A stretch of 53,826 nt of DNA from Anaerolineales bacterium. Its GTDB lineage: Bacteria > Chloroflexota > Anaerolineae > Anaerolineales > Villigracilaceae. Of this stretch, positions 9,288 to 20,273 are shown one piece after another. Under the pieces are notes generated by a model. It did no database searches. It was not told the origin of the DNA and saw only the letters and a list, made by a program, of their open reading frames with translations. Every line of letters starts with the position of its first letter. Positions within the stretch are counted from its first letter, which is position 1. The stretch covers positions 1,110,298-1,164,123 of the forward strand of contig JAIXKJ010000008.1 of NCBI GenBank assembly GCA_026928255.1. The letters run 5' to 3'. A program made the position numbers and the translations under genes.

Positions 9288-10325
9288 TTACTTTGCCGCA
9301 AAAATATTAATCGCTTGACTCTTCCCCTTAAAAATAACCCTGCCTAAATCTTCCACTGAAAACTTATCGGGGAGTCCGCGCCGCGTGTTTTCGTCAAACA
9401 ACAGCGGACGGCGAATCTCTTTTGTGTATTCTTCGATGCGCGAAGCGAGGTTGACTGTGTCGCCGATGCAGGTGTAAATGGCGCGTTCTTGCGTGCCGGT
9501 GTAGCCCGCCACCATTTTTCCCGAGGCGATGCCGATGCCAATTTGAAGCGGCGTTTTATTTTCCGCTTGTTGTTGCGCGTTGAAAACGTCCAATTGACGC
9601 AACATTTGCAGCGCGGCTTGCACGGCTTTCTCTCGATGATCTTCAAAGAAAATCGGCGCGCCAAACATCGCCAGCAGACCGTCGCCCAAAATCTGGTTGA
9701 CGATGCCGCCGTTTTGCGTGATGGACTCAAACATCATGCTGAAATAGCGGTTGAGCAGCGAGATAATTTCGGACGGGTCTTGACTTTCGGCGAGCGTGGT
9801 AAACGAGCGAATATCCGCCACCAGCACGCTGGCGACGACGGTTTGTCCGCCGAGCGAAAAGCCGACGCGCGACAGTTCTTCGGCCACCTCTTCGCTGGTG
9901 AACATTTTGAACAAACGCCGCTGTTCGTCGCGCAGACGTTTCTTTTCCAAACTGGCGTTGACTCGCGCGCGCAAAAGAATCGGGTTGACGGGTTTGGTCA
10001 AATAATCTTCCGCGCCGAGCTCCACGCACTTAACCACCGCGTCTAATTCTTCCATCGCCGAAGTCATAATAATCGGAATTTGTTTTAAGTTAACGTCGTT
10101 AATGCAGGCTTCCAACACTTCAAAACCGTTCATGCGCGGCATTTCGATGTCGAGCAGCATTAAGTCAAAATTGCCGGCGCTAAATTTTTCCAAACCCTCT
10201 TTGCCGTCGGCTGCGGTTTCGACGAAATGTCCTTGCAACTGCAAACTGCGCGAAAGCGCCAGACGATTAACTTTGTTGTCGTCCACGACGAGCAAACGCG
10301 CGGGTTTGAAATTTGGATTATCCAT
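9288..10325 (-). CDS. Response regulator with class III adenylate/guanylate cyclase domain
   Basis: A 345-residue output protein. Receiver domain about residues 10-130: acidic pair VVDDNKVNR, phospho-acceptor in LMLLDIEMPRMNGFE, conserved Lys in LTKPVNP. A short helical linker follows. The class III cyclase domain (about 165-340) has metal-binding Asp in LVADIRSFTTLAES and ILGDGLLAMFG, plus the YTCIGDTVNLASRIEEYT segment. It should make a cyclic nucleotide when phosphorylated; ATP versus GTP cannot be decided here. The start ATG overlaps the end of the HPt gene by 8 nt, so they are translationally coupled. It is the terminal gene of the phosphorelay operon. Confidence 0.92.
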   Translation of the reverse strand: MDNPNFKPARLLVVDDNKVNRLALSRSLQLQGHFVETAADGKEGLEKFSAGNFDLMLLDIEMPRMNGFEVLEACINDVNLKQIPIIMTSAMEELDAVVKCVELGAEDYLTKPVNPILLRARVNASLEKKRLRDEQRRLFKMFTSEEVAEELSRVGFSLGGQTVVASVLVADIRSFTTLAESQDPSEIISLLNRYFSMMFESITQNGGIVNQILGDGLLAMFGAPIFFEDHREKAVQAALQMLRQLDVFNAQQQAENKTPLQIGIGIASGKMVAGYTGTQERAIYTCIGDTVNLASRIEEYTKEIRRPLLFDENTRRGLPDKFSVEDLGRVIFKGKSQAINIFAAK

Positions 10326-10662
10326 TGGAAGTTTTTAGTTGACTGATTTTTTCTCTAACCGATTCAAACGCCGCAATCAACCTTTCGAGTTGATCGCCAA
10401 CCTCTAAATTTTTTTCGCGCCCCGCCGCTTCAAACTGACGCGCCAGCGCGAAGAGGTCTTCCGCGCCGAAGGTCGCCGCGTTTGATTTTAACCCATGCGC
10501 CGCGCGGACGAAAGAGGCGGCTTCGTTATTCCGCAGCGCGGCTTGCAGCGAGTCAAGTTGACTCGCCGCGTCGTCGAGGAAAGCGTCAATCAACTCGCCG
10601 ATGAAATCCGCGCCGACGCTTTCTTTGAGGGCGTTAAACACGTTCATATTTAAAACGGACAT
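10318..10662 (-). CDS. HPt (histidine phosphotransfer) domain protein
   Basis: A 114-residue stand-alone HPt protein. The phosphorylatable His lies in the motif AAHGLKSNAATFGAEDL (family pattern HxLKGxSxxxG), within a predicted four-helix bundle. It would shuttle phosphate between the receivers of the upstream hybrid kinase and the downstream receiver-cyclase. The start is taken at ATG 10662, which follows the upstream stop by 2 nt and has AAAGG 7 nt before it; a longer in-frame start would add 30 non-family residues overlapping the receiver gene. Confidence 0.88.
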   Translation of the reverse strand: MSVLNMNVFNALKESVGADFIGELIDAFLDDAASQLDSLQAALRNNEAASFVRAAHGLKSNAATFGAEDLFALARQFEAAGREKNLEVGDQLERLIAAFESVREKISQLKTSNG

Positions 10663-10664
10663 AA

Positions 10665-11423
10665 TTAAGCCTTTGCTTTGAAGAGCGCGTCCACCAATTC
10701 CACTACGCGAATTGGCTTGGGGATGTAATGATTCATGCCCGCGTTTAAGCACATTTCGCGGTCGCCTTGCATGGCGTTGGCGGTCAAGCCGATGATAAAC
10801 GGACGCTTGCCTTCGCGCTGAACGATAGCGCGCGTGGCTTCCAACCCGTCCATTTCCGGCATTTGCACGTCCATCAAAATCACGTCGTACTCTTTCTCGT
10901 CCAACGCGCCGACGGCTTCGCGCCCGTTGACGGCCAGGTCGGCGCGATAGCCCATTTGCTCCAACAAACGCAGCGCCAATTTTTGATTCATCTTGTTGTC
11001 TTCGGCGAGCAAAATCCGCAACGGATGCCGCGCCGCCATTTGCGGGTCGGGCTTGAAGCGCCCGGTCGTCGTTTTGGGGTCGTCGTTGTCTTGAATGAAG
11101 AGTCCGATTAATGTGTCGAACAAGAGCGACTGTTTCAACGGCTTAGAAAGATAAGCGGAAAAAAGACCCGAGTCGGAGTTGACGGCGCGTTTGCCCAACG
11201 AACTAAATAGAATTAAAGGGAACGACGAAACGGCGCGCAATTTTTTCGCCAGCGTCAGCCCGTCCGTTTCGGGCATGTGCATGTCTAAAATGGCGAGGTC
11301 AAAAGTTTCGCCGTTTTGCACCCAATGCAGGGCTTCGGCGGGGTAGGCGGTGTCGCGCGTAATCATGCCCCATTTTGACGTTTGCGCGTTGAGGATGCGG
11401 CGGTTCGTGGCGTTATCGTCCAC
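10665..11423 (-). CDS. Tandem receiver domains, C-terminal part of a frameshifted hybrid kinase
   Basis: An open frame of 252 codons encoding two receiver domains. The first begins mid-strand at its acidic pair (DDNATNRRIL) and has its phospho-Asp in LAILDMHMPETDG and Lys in LSKPLKQ. The second starts RILLAEDNKMNQ, with phospho-Asp in VILMDVQMPEMDG and Lys in IPKPIR. The only start available is a GTG that would remove strand beta-1 of the first receiver. Reading further upstream in this frame gives [15 protein letters not shown], exactly the usual linker and beta-1 of hybrid kinases. The piece therefore belongs to the kinase at 11437-13875 and is separated from it by one extra base. Confidence 0.85.
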   Translation of the reverse strand: MDDNATNRRILNAQTSKWGMITRDTAYPAEALHWVQNGETFDLAILDMHMPETDGLTLAKKLRAVSSFPLILFSSLGKRAVNSDSGLFSAYLSKPLKQSLLFDTLIGLFIQDNDDPKTTTGRFKPDPQMAARHPLRILLAEDNKMNQKLALRLLEQMGYRADLAVNGREAVGALDEKEYDVILMDVQMPEMDGLEATRAIVQREGKRPFIIGLTANAMQGDREMCLNAGMNHYIPKPIRVVELVDALFKAKA

Positions 11424-11436
11424 GATGAGGATGCGC

Positions 11437-13875
<2,439 letters not shown>

Positions 13876-14015
13876 AATTCCTCTTGCGATGTTTTTAGTT
13901 TACATAACGCGCCCTAAAAGGTCAATAGAGAAAACGTACAATTGTGTAATATACGCCGCGAGACCGATAAAGTTTTGGAAAAGGCGCTTTCAAGGCGGCG
14001 AAAAACTGAGGCTGA

Positions 14016-14021
14016 TATAAT
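14016..14021 (+). promoter_or_regulatory. -10 box immediately upstream of tatD
   Basis: TATAAT ends 9 nt before the tatD ATG; no Shine-Dalgarno and no clear -35. The expected leader is 0-3 nt. Confidence 0.55.
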
Positions 14022-14030
14022 CCAAATCTT

Positions 14031-14852
14031 ATGAAATTGACCGACACCCACTGCCATTTAGATTATTATAAATTCGACGAAGACCGCGCCGCCGTGTTGC
14101 AGCGCGCGAGCGATGCGGGGCTGATTCGGCTGCTCGTGCCGGGGCTTCAGCATAAATCCAGCAAAGCGGCGGTTGAGTTGGCGCAATCTCGTGCGGAAAT
14201 CTACGCCGCCGTCGGTTTTCATCCAACCGATTTGGACGAATTTTCCGAAAAGACGTTTGCGAAAATAAAAACGCTTGCCGCGCGCCCGAAGGTGGTCGCC
14301 GTCGGCGAAATTGGGCTGGATTATTACTGGGTCAAAGAAGAGGCGAAGCGCGAATTTCAACGCGAGGCGTTAAAACGTCAACTGGATTTTGCGAAAGAAA
14401 TTAACAAGCCAGTCGTGATTCACATGCGCGAAGAGAACGACGCTTGGTTCGGCGCTTGCTCGCAGGATTTGCTGGATATTTTGCAGGAATGGCAAAGCGG
14501 GTTGAGCGGCGCGTTGCGCGAAAAGCCGGGAGTTTTGCATTCTTTTAACGGCACGCTGGAAAGCGCGCAAAAAGCGCTGACGTTGAATTTTTACATCGGC
14601 GTTACGGGACCCATCACCTACAAAAATGCTGTGCAAAAGCGCGAAATCATCGCGCAACTTCCGTTGGAGCGTTTGCTCATCGAAACCGATTCGCCTTTTC
14701 TCGCGCCCGTTCCGCAGCGCGGAAAACGGAACGAGCCCGCCTATGTCGTGCATATTGCTGATAAAATAGCGGAAATCCACGCGAAGAATCTCGCCGAAAT
14801 TGCCGAGATAACCGCCGCTAATGCGCGACAACTTTTCGCGTGGGGAGATTGA
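14031..14852 (+). CDS. tatD: TatD family metal-dependent hydrolase (DNase)
   Basis: A 273-residue TIM-barrel metallohydrolase. It starts with the metal motif DTHCHLDYYKFD, continues with AVGFHPTD, VAVGEIGLDYYW (Glu ligand), KPVVIHMRE, VLHSFNGT and ends with LLIETDSPFLAPVPQRGKRN (Asp ligand), all canonical. Family members act as 3'-5' exonucleases or in tRNA/DNA quality control. The C-terminus overlaps the upstream part of the next open frame, and the polyprenyl synthase start follows the stop by 1 nt. There is no ribosome-binding site; a -10 box lies 9 nt from the ATG. Confidence 0.94.
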   Translation: MKLTDTHCHLDYYKFDEDRAAVLQRASDAGLIRLLVPGLQHKSSKAAVELAQSRAEIYAAVGFHPTDLDEFSEKTFAKIKTLAARPKVVAVGEIGLDYYWVKEEAKREFQREALKRQLDFAKEINKPVVIHMREENDAWFGACSQDLLDILQEWQSGLSGALREKPGVLHSFNGTLESAQKALTLNFYIGVTGPITYKNAVQKREIIAQLPLERLLIETDSPFLAPVPQRGKRNEPAYVVHIADKIAEIHAKNLAEIAEITAANARQLFAWGD

Positions 14853-14853
14853 T

Positions 14854-15819
14854 TTGAATTTGGCAACTTTCCATTTACCTGTCGTAGAAGAAATAAAATT
14901 CATTGAAGAGCGCATGAGGATTCAGGCGGACGAAAGCCATCCCGATTTGCGCGCCGCGTTGGAACATCTGCTGGCGGCGGGCGGCAAGCGCGTCCGCCCA
15001 ACGGTTGGGCTATTGATCGGCAACATGCTCGGCGCGCCGTTAGAGAAGTTGATTAATCTCGGCGCGGCGGTTGAACTCTTGCACACCGCCACCTTAGTCC
15101 ACGACGATTTGATTGACGGCTCGCTCTTGCGGCGCGGCGCCCCGACGCTGAACGCGCGTTGGTTGCCTCCCGCTACCGTGTTGACTGGCGATTTCCTTTT
15201 CGCCCGCGCCGCCAAACTCGCCGCCGACACCGAACATCTGCCGCTGATGAAATCATTTTCCGACACGCTGGCGATCATCGTCAACGGCGAGTTGACGCAA
15301 ATGTTCACCTCGCGCGGATTAATCAACCGCGATAATTATTACAAACGCATTTACGCCAAAACTGCCTCGCTCTTTGAAATGACGGCGCGCGCCGCCGCGA
15401 TGGTCAGCCCGGCCGACGAAAGCGCGGCGGAAGCCATGCGCGATTTCGGCTATGGAATCGGCATGGCGTTTCAAATTGTGGACGACATCCTCGATTTTGA
15501 CGGCGACCAAAATGCCGTCGGCAAACCGCTCGGCTCGGACTTGCTGAACGGTTTGGTCACGCTCCCCGCCATCTACTACGCCGAAGCCCATCCCGACGAC
15601 GCGGACGTGCTGTCCCTGCCGCAAGGCGGCTGGACGAACGCCGAAAACATGACGCGCCTGGTCGAGAAAATCCGCGCCGGGAATTACGCGAAAGACGCGG
15701 CGCTCGAAGCCGAGAATTACGTCGAACGCGCGTTGACGCGCCTCCAATCGTTTGAACCGTGCGCCGAACGCGACGCGCTGGAAAATTTAGCAAAATATAT
15801 CGTCGGTCGAAAACTATGA
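14854..15819 (+). CDS. Polyprenyl diphosphate synthase (trans-isoprenyl type)
   Basis: A 321-residue all-helical prenyltransferase that condenses isopentenyl diphosphate onto an allylic primer. The first Asp-rich motif is VHDDLIDG preceded by LLHTATLVH; the second is FQIVDDILDFDGD. GGKRVRPTVGLL binds diphosphate. Small residues before the first motif suggest a long-chain product, probably for menaquinone or a lipid carrier, but chain length is not assignable. The start is taken at TTG 14854, with GGGGAG 6 nt upstream; an ATG at 14821 lies inside tatD without a binding site. It probably uses products of the mevalonate genes elsewhere in this window. Confidence 0.9.
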   Translation: MNLATFHLPVVEEIKFIEERMRIQADESHPDLRAALEHLLAAGGKRVRPTVGLLIGNMLGAPLEKLINLGAAVELLHTATLVHDDLIDGSLLRRGAPTLNARWLPPATVLTGDFLFARAAKLAADTEHLPLMKSFSDTLAIIVNGELTQMFTSRGLINRDNYYKRIYAKTASLFEMTARAAAMVSPADESAAEAMRDFGYGIGMAFQIVDDILDFDGDQNAVGKPLGSDLLNGLVTLPAIYYAEAHPDDADVLSLPQGGWTNAENMTRLVEKIRAGNYAKDAALEAENYVERALTRLQSFEPCAERDALENLAKYIVGRKL

Positions 15820-16325
15820 ACAACCTTCGCAAACCCTTCCGTTTTAACGTCGGCTTCATCGCTCACGAAGAAGTCGGTTACAGCCACGACTTTGAATTTG
15901 ACTTTGAGCGCGTCGCCCTCAAAGAAGACCTAGAATTACGCAACTTGAAAGGCGCGGCGAACGTCGGCAAAACGCCGCAGGGGCTGATTGTGCGCGGAGA
16001 ATTTTCCGCCGAAACGGCTATCGTTTGCTCGCGCTGTTTGACGGAATTCACGCAAAACCTGAAATGGGAGTTTACCGAACTCTTCGCCTTTGACGCGCGT
16101 TCGGTTTCCGATTCAGGCTTGCTCCTGCCCGAAGACGCCCACCTCGACGTGGAAGAACTTCTGCGTGAATACGCGCTGTTAGAGATTCCGATTAATCCGC
16201 TGTGCAAGCCGAATTGTTTGGGGCTGTGCGTCGAATGCGGACAAAACCTCAACGAAGGGGATTGCGGTCACCGTCCGCCCGATCCTGATTCGCCGTTTGC
16301 GAAGTTGAAGGATTTGTTGAAGTAG
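15816..16325 (+). CDS. YceD/DUF177 family protein
   Basis: A 169-residue protein of the YceD (DUF177) family, linked in other bacteria to 23S rRNA accumulation. The two signature Cys pairs are present: IVCSRCLTEF and the C-terminal CKPNCLGLCVECGQNLNEGDC, which could bind zinc. The start ATG overlaps the polyprenyl synthase stop (ATGA), indicating coupling. In most genomes the next gene is rpmF (L32); here it is not, and a toxin-antitoxin pair follows instead. Confidence 0.88.
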   Translation: MNNLRKPFRFNVGFIAHEEVGYSHDFEFDFERVALKEDLELRNLKGAANVGKTPQGLIVRGEFSAETAIVCSRCLTEFTQNLKWEFTELFAFDARSVSDSGLLLPEDAHLDVEELLREYALLEIPINPLCKPNCLGLCVECGQNLNEGDCGHRPPDPDSPFAKLKDLLK

Positions 16326-16349
16326 ATCCTTATTAAATCAAGGAAAAGG

Positions 16350-16381
16350 TTGACTAAAATAAAGGTATTATATACAATACC
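16350..16381 (+). promoter_or_regulatory. Promoter and palindromic operator of the PIN/RHH toxin-antitoxin pair
   Basis: TTGACT (16350-16355), a 17-nt spacer and TACAAT (16373-16378), with the toxin ATG 6 nt further, so the message should be leaderless. A perfect 6-bp inverted repeat GGTATT (16364-16369) / AATACC (16376-16381) with a 6-nt centre spans the -10 box. This is the expected place for autorepression by the RHH antitoxin. Confidence 0.7.
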
Positions 16382-16384
16382 GTT

Positions 16385-16810
16385 ATGAATAGGCGTCAAA
16401 TCGTCGCAGATACTAATGTTTTTGTCAGCGCTTTGCGTTCGCAATTTGGAGCGTCTTACAAACTCTTTTCGCTCATAGAAAAAGATATTTACAAATTAAA
16501 TATGTCTGTTCCGTTAGCGCTTGAATATGAAGCGGTCGCTAAAAGGATGATTGGCGAAATTTCTTTAAGCGAAGAAGAAATTGATAACATTCTCGATTTT
16601 GTCATCAGCAATTCAAATCGTTGGGAAATTTATTACCTTTGGAGACCTCAACTTAAAGACGCTGGCGATGATATGCTTTTAGAGTTGGCAGTTACAGCCA
16701 ACTGCAATTACATCGTTACATATAACGTCGCTGACTTTAAGGGAATTGACAACTTTGGCATTCAAGCGGTAACTCCAAAAGAGTTTTTGAAACTGGCAGG
16801 TGAATTATGA
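16385..16810 (+). CDS. PIN-domain toxin of a type II toxin-antitoxin system
   Basis: A 141-residue PIN-fold protein of the 'putative toxin-antitoxin system toxin component, PIN family' type. PIN domains are Mg-dependent RNases. Acidic residues fit the active site: VADTNVFVSALRS (first Asp), the mid-protein LEYEAVAKRM Glu, DDMLLELAV and YNVADFKGID. The gene is visibly more A/T-rich than its neighbours, suggesting acquisition. It precedes the antitoxin, with a 4-nt ATGA overlap, the reverse of the usual order but normal for this PIN group. Transcription starts at or next to its ATG. Confidence 0.88.
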   Translation: MNRRQIVADTNVFVSALRSQFGASYKLFSLIEKDIYKLNMSVPLALEYEAVAKRMIGEISLSEEEIDNILDFVISNSNRWEIYYLWRPQLKDAGDDMLLELAVTANCNYIVTYNVADFKGIDNFGIQAVTPKEFLKLAGEL

Positions 16811-17043
16811 GTATATTAAGCTTAAGGCTTCCTGAATCGCTCCATCAATACGCCCGCAAAATGGCGGAAAAAGAAAATATCTCTATTAATCAACTTATCA
16901 CTTTGGCGTTAGCGGAAAAATTATCGGCGTTGGGCGCGGAAGACTATTTAGAAATGCGCGCGAAACGGGCAAGTAAAGCAAAATTTTTGAAAGCCATGTC
17001 GAAGGTTTCAAAAGTCGAACCGCCAGAATATGACCGTTTATAG
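16807..17043 (+). CDS. Ribbon-helix-helix antitoxin
   Basis: A 78-residue protein with an N-terminal ribbon-helix-helix DNA-binding domain: the strand ILSLRLPESLHQYARKMAEK followed by ENISINQLITLALAEKL, similar to HicB/Arc-type antitoxins. The C-terminal part (KRASKAKFLKAMSKVSKVEP) is basic and probably wraps around the PIN toxin. Its start overlaps the toxin stop. It is the candidate ligand of the palindrome at 16364-16381. Confidence 0.85.
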   Translation: MSILSLRLPESLHQYARKMAEKENISINQLITLALAEKLSALGAEDYLEMRAKRASKAKFLKAMSKVSKVEPPEYDRL

Positions 17044-17099
17044 ATGTGAAAAAACCTTTCATAATGAAAGCGCATCCGCAGTATTAAGACGGCGAGACT

Positions 17100-18302
17100 A
17101 TGAAATTCTCGCTCCCTAAACCGCTTCGCCTGGCGCTGACTCTCGCCGCCGTCGCGCTGTTGATTTACGTCCGCGCGCAAATTACGCGCGAGATGGACGT
17201 CGCCAACTCCAATTTTTCGTTCTTCTGGCTGGCGGGGCGCATGGTCTTGGACGGGCAAAACCCCTACGACGAAACGCAATATCTCGCCGGCCACGACGTC
17301 AACGGCATGGACTGGCGTCCCAACAACATTTTTCCCTACCCGCTTCCGCTGGCGTTGCTCTGCGTTCCGCTGGGGTTGTTCTCCATGCGCGTCGCCTACG
17401 TCCTTTGGCAAATCGTTACGTTGTTGTGCGTCGCTTTGATCGTTTGCCTTTTGCTTAACCGCTGGCGCGAAGAATCGCAACGCGGTTTGTTTCTTCCGCT
17501 GTTTTTTTTCTTGCTCGTTTTCTCGCCAACCTATTTGACCACGCACGCGGGGACGATCGGCATTTTGCCCGCGCTGTTCATCGTCGCCGCAATTTTTCTT
17601 TTAGACAAAAAACAAAACTTTTGGGCGGGATTTCTGCTGGCGCTGACCCTGCTCAAACCGCCGCAAGGCGCGACGATTCTCGCCCTCGTTGGCGTGTGGT
17701 TTTTGGCGCGACGCAACTGGAAAGCGCTGGGCGGAATCGCGGCGGGCGGATTGGCGCTGCTCGTCGTCGGCTGGGCGCAAGATCCGCGTTGGGTGCAAAA
17801 ATTTCTCGGCGCGGGCGCGGCGGTGATGGACCGCACCGAAGGCGTGCATTCCAACGTCTGGGCGTTTGCCTACCTCGCCTGCGGCGGCGCGTCCCCTTGC
17901 TGGAAAATTGTCGGCGCGGCGTTGAGTTTGATTCTGCTGGGGGCGGCGGCTTGGCTGCTTTGGAAGAATCAAGCCCAATGGTCAGATTGGCAGGCGTTCA
18001 ACCTCATCATCCCAATTGCTTTTCTCAGCGCCGTCTATTTGTGGATGTATGACCAACTTCCGTACATCATCCCGCTGACGTGGATTGTGGCGACGTTGAC
18101 CCAAAAACGGCGCAGCGTCTTGCCCGCCTTTATTTTTTTGATTGCGCTCGACGCGCTAGCCATCGTTTCTATCGCGCAACTGGCGCTGACGCGCAACGAC
18201 ATGTGGAGTTTAAGCGCCACCCTGCTGACGCTGTTTGGGCTGTGGCTGGCGACGCGCGCGAAGGAAAAACCCGCTATTGACAAAGCGCCCGCCCCTGCCT
18301 AA
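17100..18302 (+). CDS. GT87-like membrane glycosyltransferase
   Basis: A 400-residue polytopic membrane protein with 9-11 hydrophobic segments. The N-terminal region resembles the glycosyltransferase family 87 / DUF2029 group of GT-C enzymes: an acidic-aromatic first loop (NSNFSFFWLAGRMVLDGQNPYDETQY) followed by FPYPLPLALLCVPLGL. Such proteins transfer mannose or other sugars from polyprenyl-phosphate donors on the outer face of the membrane. Substrate unknown. It stands alone, after the toxin-antitoxin pair and before a terminator. Confidence 0.78.
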   Translation: MKFSLPKPLRLALTLAAVALLIYVRAQITREMDVANSNFSFFWLAGRMVLDGQNPYDETQYLAGHDVNGMDWRPNNIFPYPLPLALLCVPLGLFSMRVAYVLWQIVTLLCVALIVCLLLNRWREESQRGLFLPLFFFLLVFSPTYLTTHAGTIGILPALFIVAAIFLLDKKQNFWAGFLLALTLLKPPQGATILALVGVWFLARRNWKALGGIAAGGLALLVVGWAQDPRWVQKFLGAGAAVMDRTEGVHSNVWAFAYLACGGASPCWKIVGAALSLILLGAAAWLLWKNQAQWSDWQAFNLIIPIAFLSAVYLWMYDQLPYIIPLTWIVATLTQKRRSVLPAFIFLIALDALAIVSIAQLALTRNDMWSLSATLLTLFGLWLATRAKEKPAIDKAPAPA

Positions 18303-18311
18303 AATAAGAGG

Positions 18312-18395
18312 ATGAATTTCAAACCCGCTTTCTTGATGGCGTCCATGTCCATGCAAATGGAGAAGTTGCTCTGCGCCAAATGGCAAGCGCGTTAG
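18312..18395 (+). CDS. Possible 27-residue peptide (weak)
   Basis: ATG 18312 opens a short frame, MNFKPAFLMASMSMQMEKLL..., ending in TAG at 18395, with AAGAGG just before the ATG. It is Met-rich and ends just before the terminator at 18417. Spacing of the putative binding site is too short, and no family is recognised, so it may be chance. Confidence 0.2.
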   Translation: MNFKPAFLMASMSMQMEKLLCAKWQAR

Positions 18396-18416
18396 TTTTT
18401 CGGACTTAAGAAAACG

Positions 18417-18444
18417 GGCTGTCCATTTTGCGGACAGCCTTTTT
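18417..18444 (+). terminator. Rho-independent terminator
   Basis: GGCTGTCC (18417-18424), loop ATTTTGC, GGACAGCC (18432-18439), then TTTTTG. It ends the GT87-like transcript before metG. Confidence 0.9.
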
Positions 18445-18482
18445 GTTTGTTTACGCACACCTCATCAACACGGAGTTCTGAC

Positions 18483-20273
18483 ATGACCGAAACCATTTTA
18501 GTCGCCGTTGCCTGGCCCTACGCCAACGCCGAGATTCACGTCGGCAATTTGACCGGCTCGCATTTGCCGGGCGATATTTTTGCGCGTTATCAGCGCCTGA
18601 GAGGGAATCGCGTTTTGATGATTACCGGCACCGACGCGCACGGCACGCCCGTTACCATGAGCGCCGACGCGCTGGGAAAACCGGTCGAGGAGGTTTATAA
18701 ATCCTATCACGAAGGGTTTATTGATTTGTTTCAGCAAATCGGCATCACATACGATTTGTACACCACCACGCACAGCGACAATCACTTCAAAGTTTCGCAA
18801 GCCGTCTTTTTGGCATTGCAGAAAAACGGATTCCTGTTCACGAAGACCGAGCCGCAATGGTACTCGCCAGGCTTAAAGCGCTTTTTGCCCGACCGCTACA
18901 TCGAAGGGACGTGTTACATCTGCGGCTACGAAGGCGCGCGCTCCGACCAATGCGACAACTGCGGCAACGTGCTCGACCCCGCCAAATTGATTAATCCGCG
19001 CTCGAAGGTTCAGGGCGACGATTCCACGCCCGAACTGCGCGACACCGAACACTTTTACATTGACCTGTCCAAACTTGAGCCGAACGTCAAAGAGTTTCTT
19101 AAGGAACGCGCCCCGCACATGCGCGACACGGTTTTGGGCGAGTCGCTGCGAAAGATTGAATCCGAAGGCTTGAAGCCGCGCCCGATTACCCGCGATTTGG
19201 ATTGGGGAATTCCGGTGCCCGTCGAAGGGTGGAGCGCGGCGGGAAAATGTTTGTACGTTTGGTTTGAAGCGGTTATCGGCTATCTCTCCGCGCCGATCGA
19301 GTGGGCGCAGGTTTCGGGTCAGGAAGAGGCGTGGCGCGAGTGGTGGACGAATCCGCAGGCGCGTCAATATCACTTCATCGGCAAAGACAACATCTTCTTT
19401 CACGCTTCGCTTTGGCCCGCCGAGTTGATGGGCGTGGGCGAGGGCTTCCTTGAAATCTTCAAAGGCGAAAGCGGCGTCCCGTTGACTTTGCCTTACGACG
19501 TGCCAGCCAATCAGTTTATGAATTTGGAAGGGAAAAAAATTAGCGGTTCGCGCAATTGGGCGGTGTGGGGGCGCGACGCGCTCGCGCGTTACGACGCCGA
19601 CGCGATTCGCTATTATTTGACGGCGAACATGCCCGAAAACAAAGACAGCGATTGGGATTGGGCGGAGTTTGTGGCGCGAAACAACAACGAACTGGTGGCG
19701 ACTTGGGGCAACCTTGCCAACCGCGTTCTGTCGTTTTGTTATAAGCATTGGGAAGGGCACGCGCCAGACGCGGGCGAGTTGCGCGAGGCGGACAAGGAAC
19801 TTTTAGCGACGATTGAAAACGGATTTAATGTCGTCGGCGCGGAGTTGGAGGCGGTGCGTCTGCGTTCGGCGTTGGGCGAAGCGCTGAAACTCGCCACGAC
19901 GGTTAACCAATATCTCGACGCAAACGCCCCGTGGAGCGCCGTCAAAACTGACAAGGAGTCCGCCGCGAAAACCATCTTCGCCGCGTTGAAAGCGATTGAC
20001 TCGTTGAAGGTGATTTTCGCGCCGTTTTTGCCGTTCAGTTCGCAACGTCTGCACGAATTTTTTGATTACGAGAGTCCGCTGTTTGGCGAGCAATACACCG
20101 AAGACGTAACCGATTCGTTGGGGACGCACAAAGTCTTGCGCTATCAACCCGTCGAGGGATTGCAGTGGAAGCCGAGCGAATTGCAGCCGAATCAAAAACT
20201 TAATCAGCCGAGTCCGCTGTTTAAGAAATTGGACGAAAGCGTCATTGAAGAAGAACGCGCAAGGTTGGGTTAA
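18483..20273 (+). CDS. metG: Methionine-tRNA ligase
   Basis: A 596-residue class I aminoacyl-tRNA synthetase charging tRNA-Met. The HIGH-equivalent is HVGNLTGSHLPGD near the N-terminus. The zinc-knuckle insertion has CYICGYEG...CDNCGN. The KMSKS-equivalent is LEGKKISGSRNWAVW. An anticodon-binding helical domain follows. The start is ATG 18483, preceded by GGAG at 7 nt; an earlier in-frame ATG at 18447 would add 12 unrelated residues. There is no C-terminal EMAP/Trbp111-like domain. Its stop codon overlaps the stop of the convergent thiolase-like gene. Confidence 0.97.
   Translation: MTETILVAVAWPYANAEIHVGNLTGSHLPGDIFARYQRLRGNRVLMITGTDAHGTPVTMSADALGKPVEEVYKSYHEGFIDLFQQIGITYDLYTTTHSDNHFKVSQAVFLALQKNGFLFTKTEPQWYSPGLKRFLPDRYIEGTCYICGYEGARSDQCDNCGNVLDPAKLINPRSKVQGDDSTPELRDTEHFYIDLSKLEPNVKEFLKERAPHMRDTVLGESLRKIESEGLKPRPITRDLDWGIPVPVEGWSAAGKCLYVWFEAVIGYLSAPIEWAQVSGQEEAWREWWTNPQARQYHFIGKDNIFFHASLWPAELMGVGEGFLEIFKGESGVPLTLPYDVPANQFMNLEGKKISGSRNWAVWGRDALARYDADAIRYYLTANMPENKDSDWDWAEFVARNNNELVATWGNLANRVLSFCYKHWEGHAPDAGELREADKELLATIENGFNVVGAELEAVRLRSALGEALKLATTVNQYLDANAPWSAVKTDKESAAKTIFAALKAIDSLKVIFAPFLPFSSQRLHEFFDYESPLFGEQYTEDVTDSLGTHKVLRYQPVEGLQWKPSELQPNQKLNQPSPLFKKLDESVIEEERARLG

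Noticed and set aside
18873..19760. A 295-codon open frame opposite metG
   Set aside because: Antisense to a well-supported synthetase gene, with no motif.
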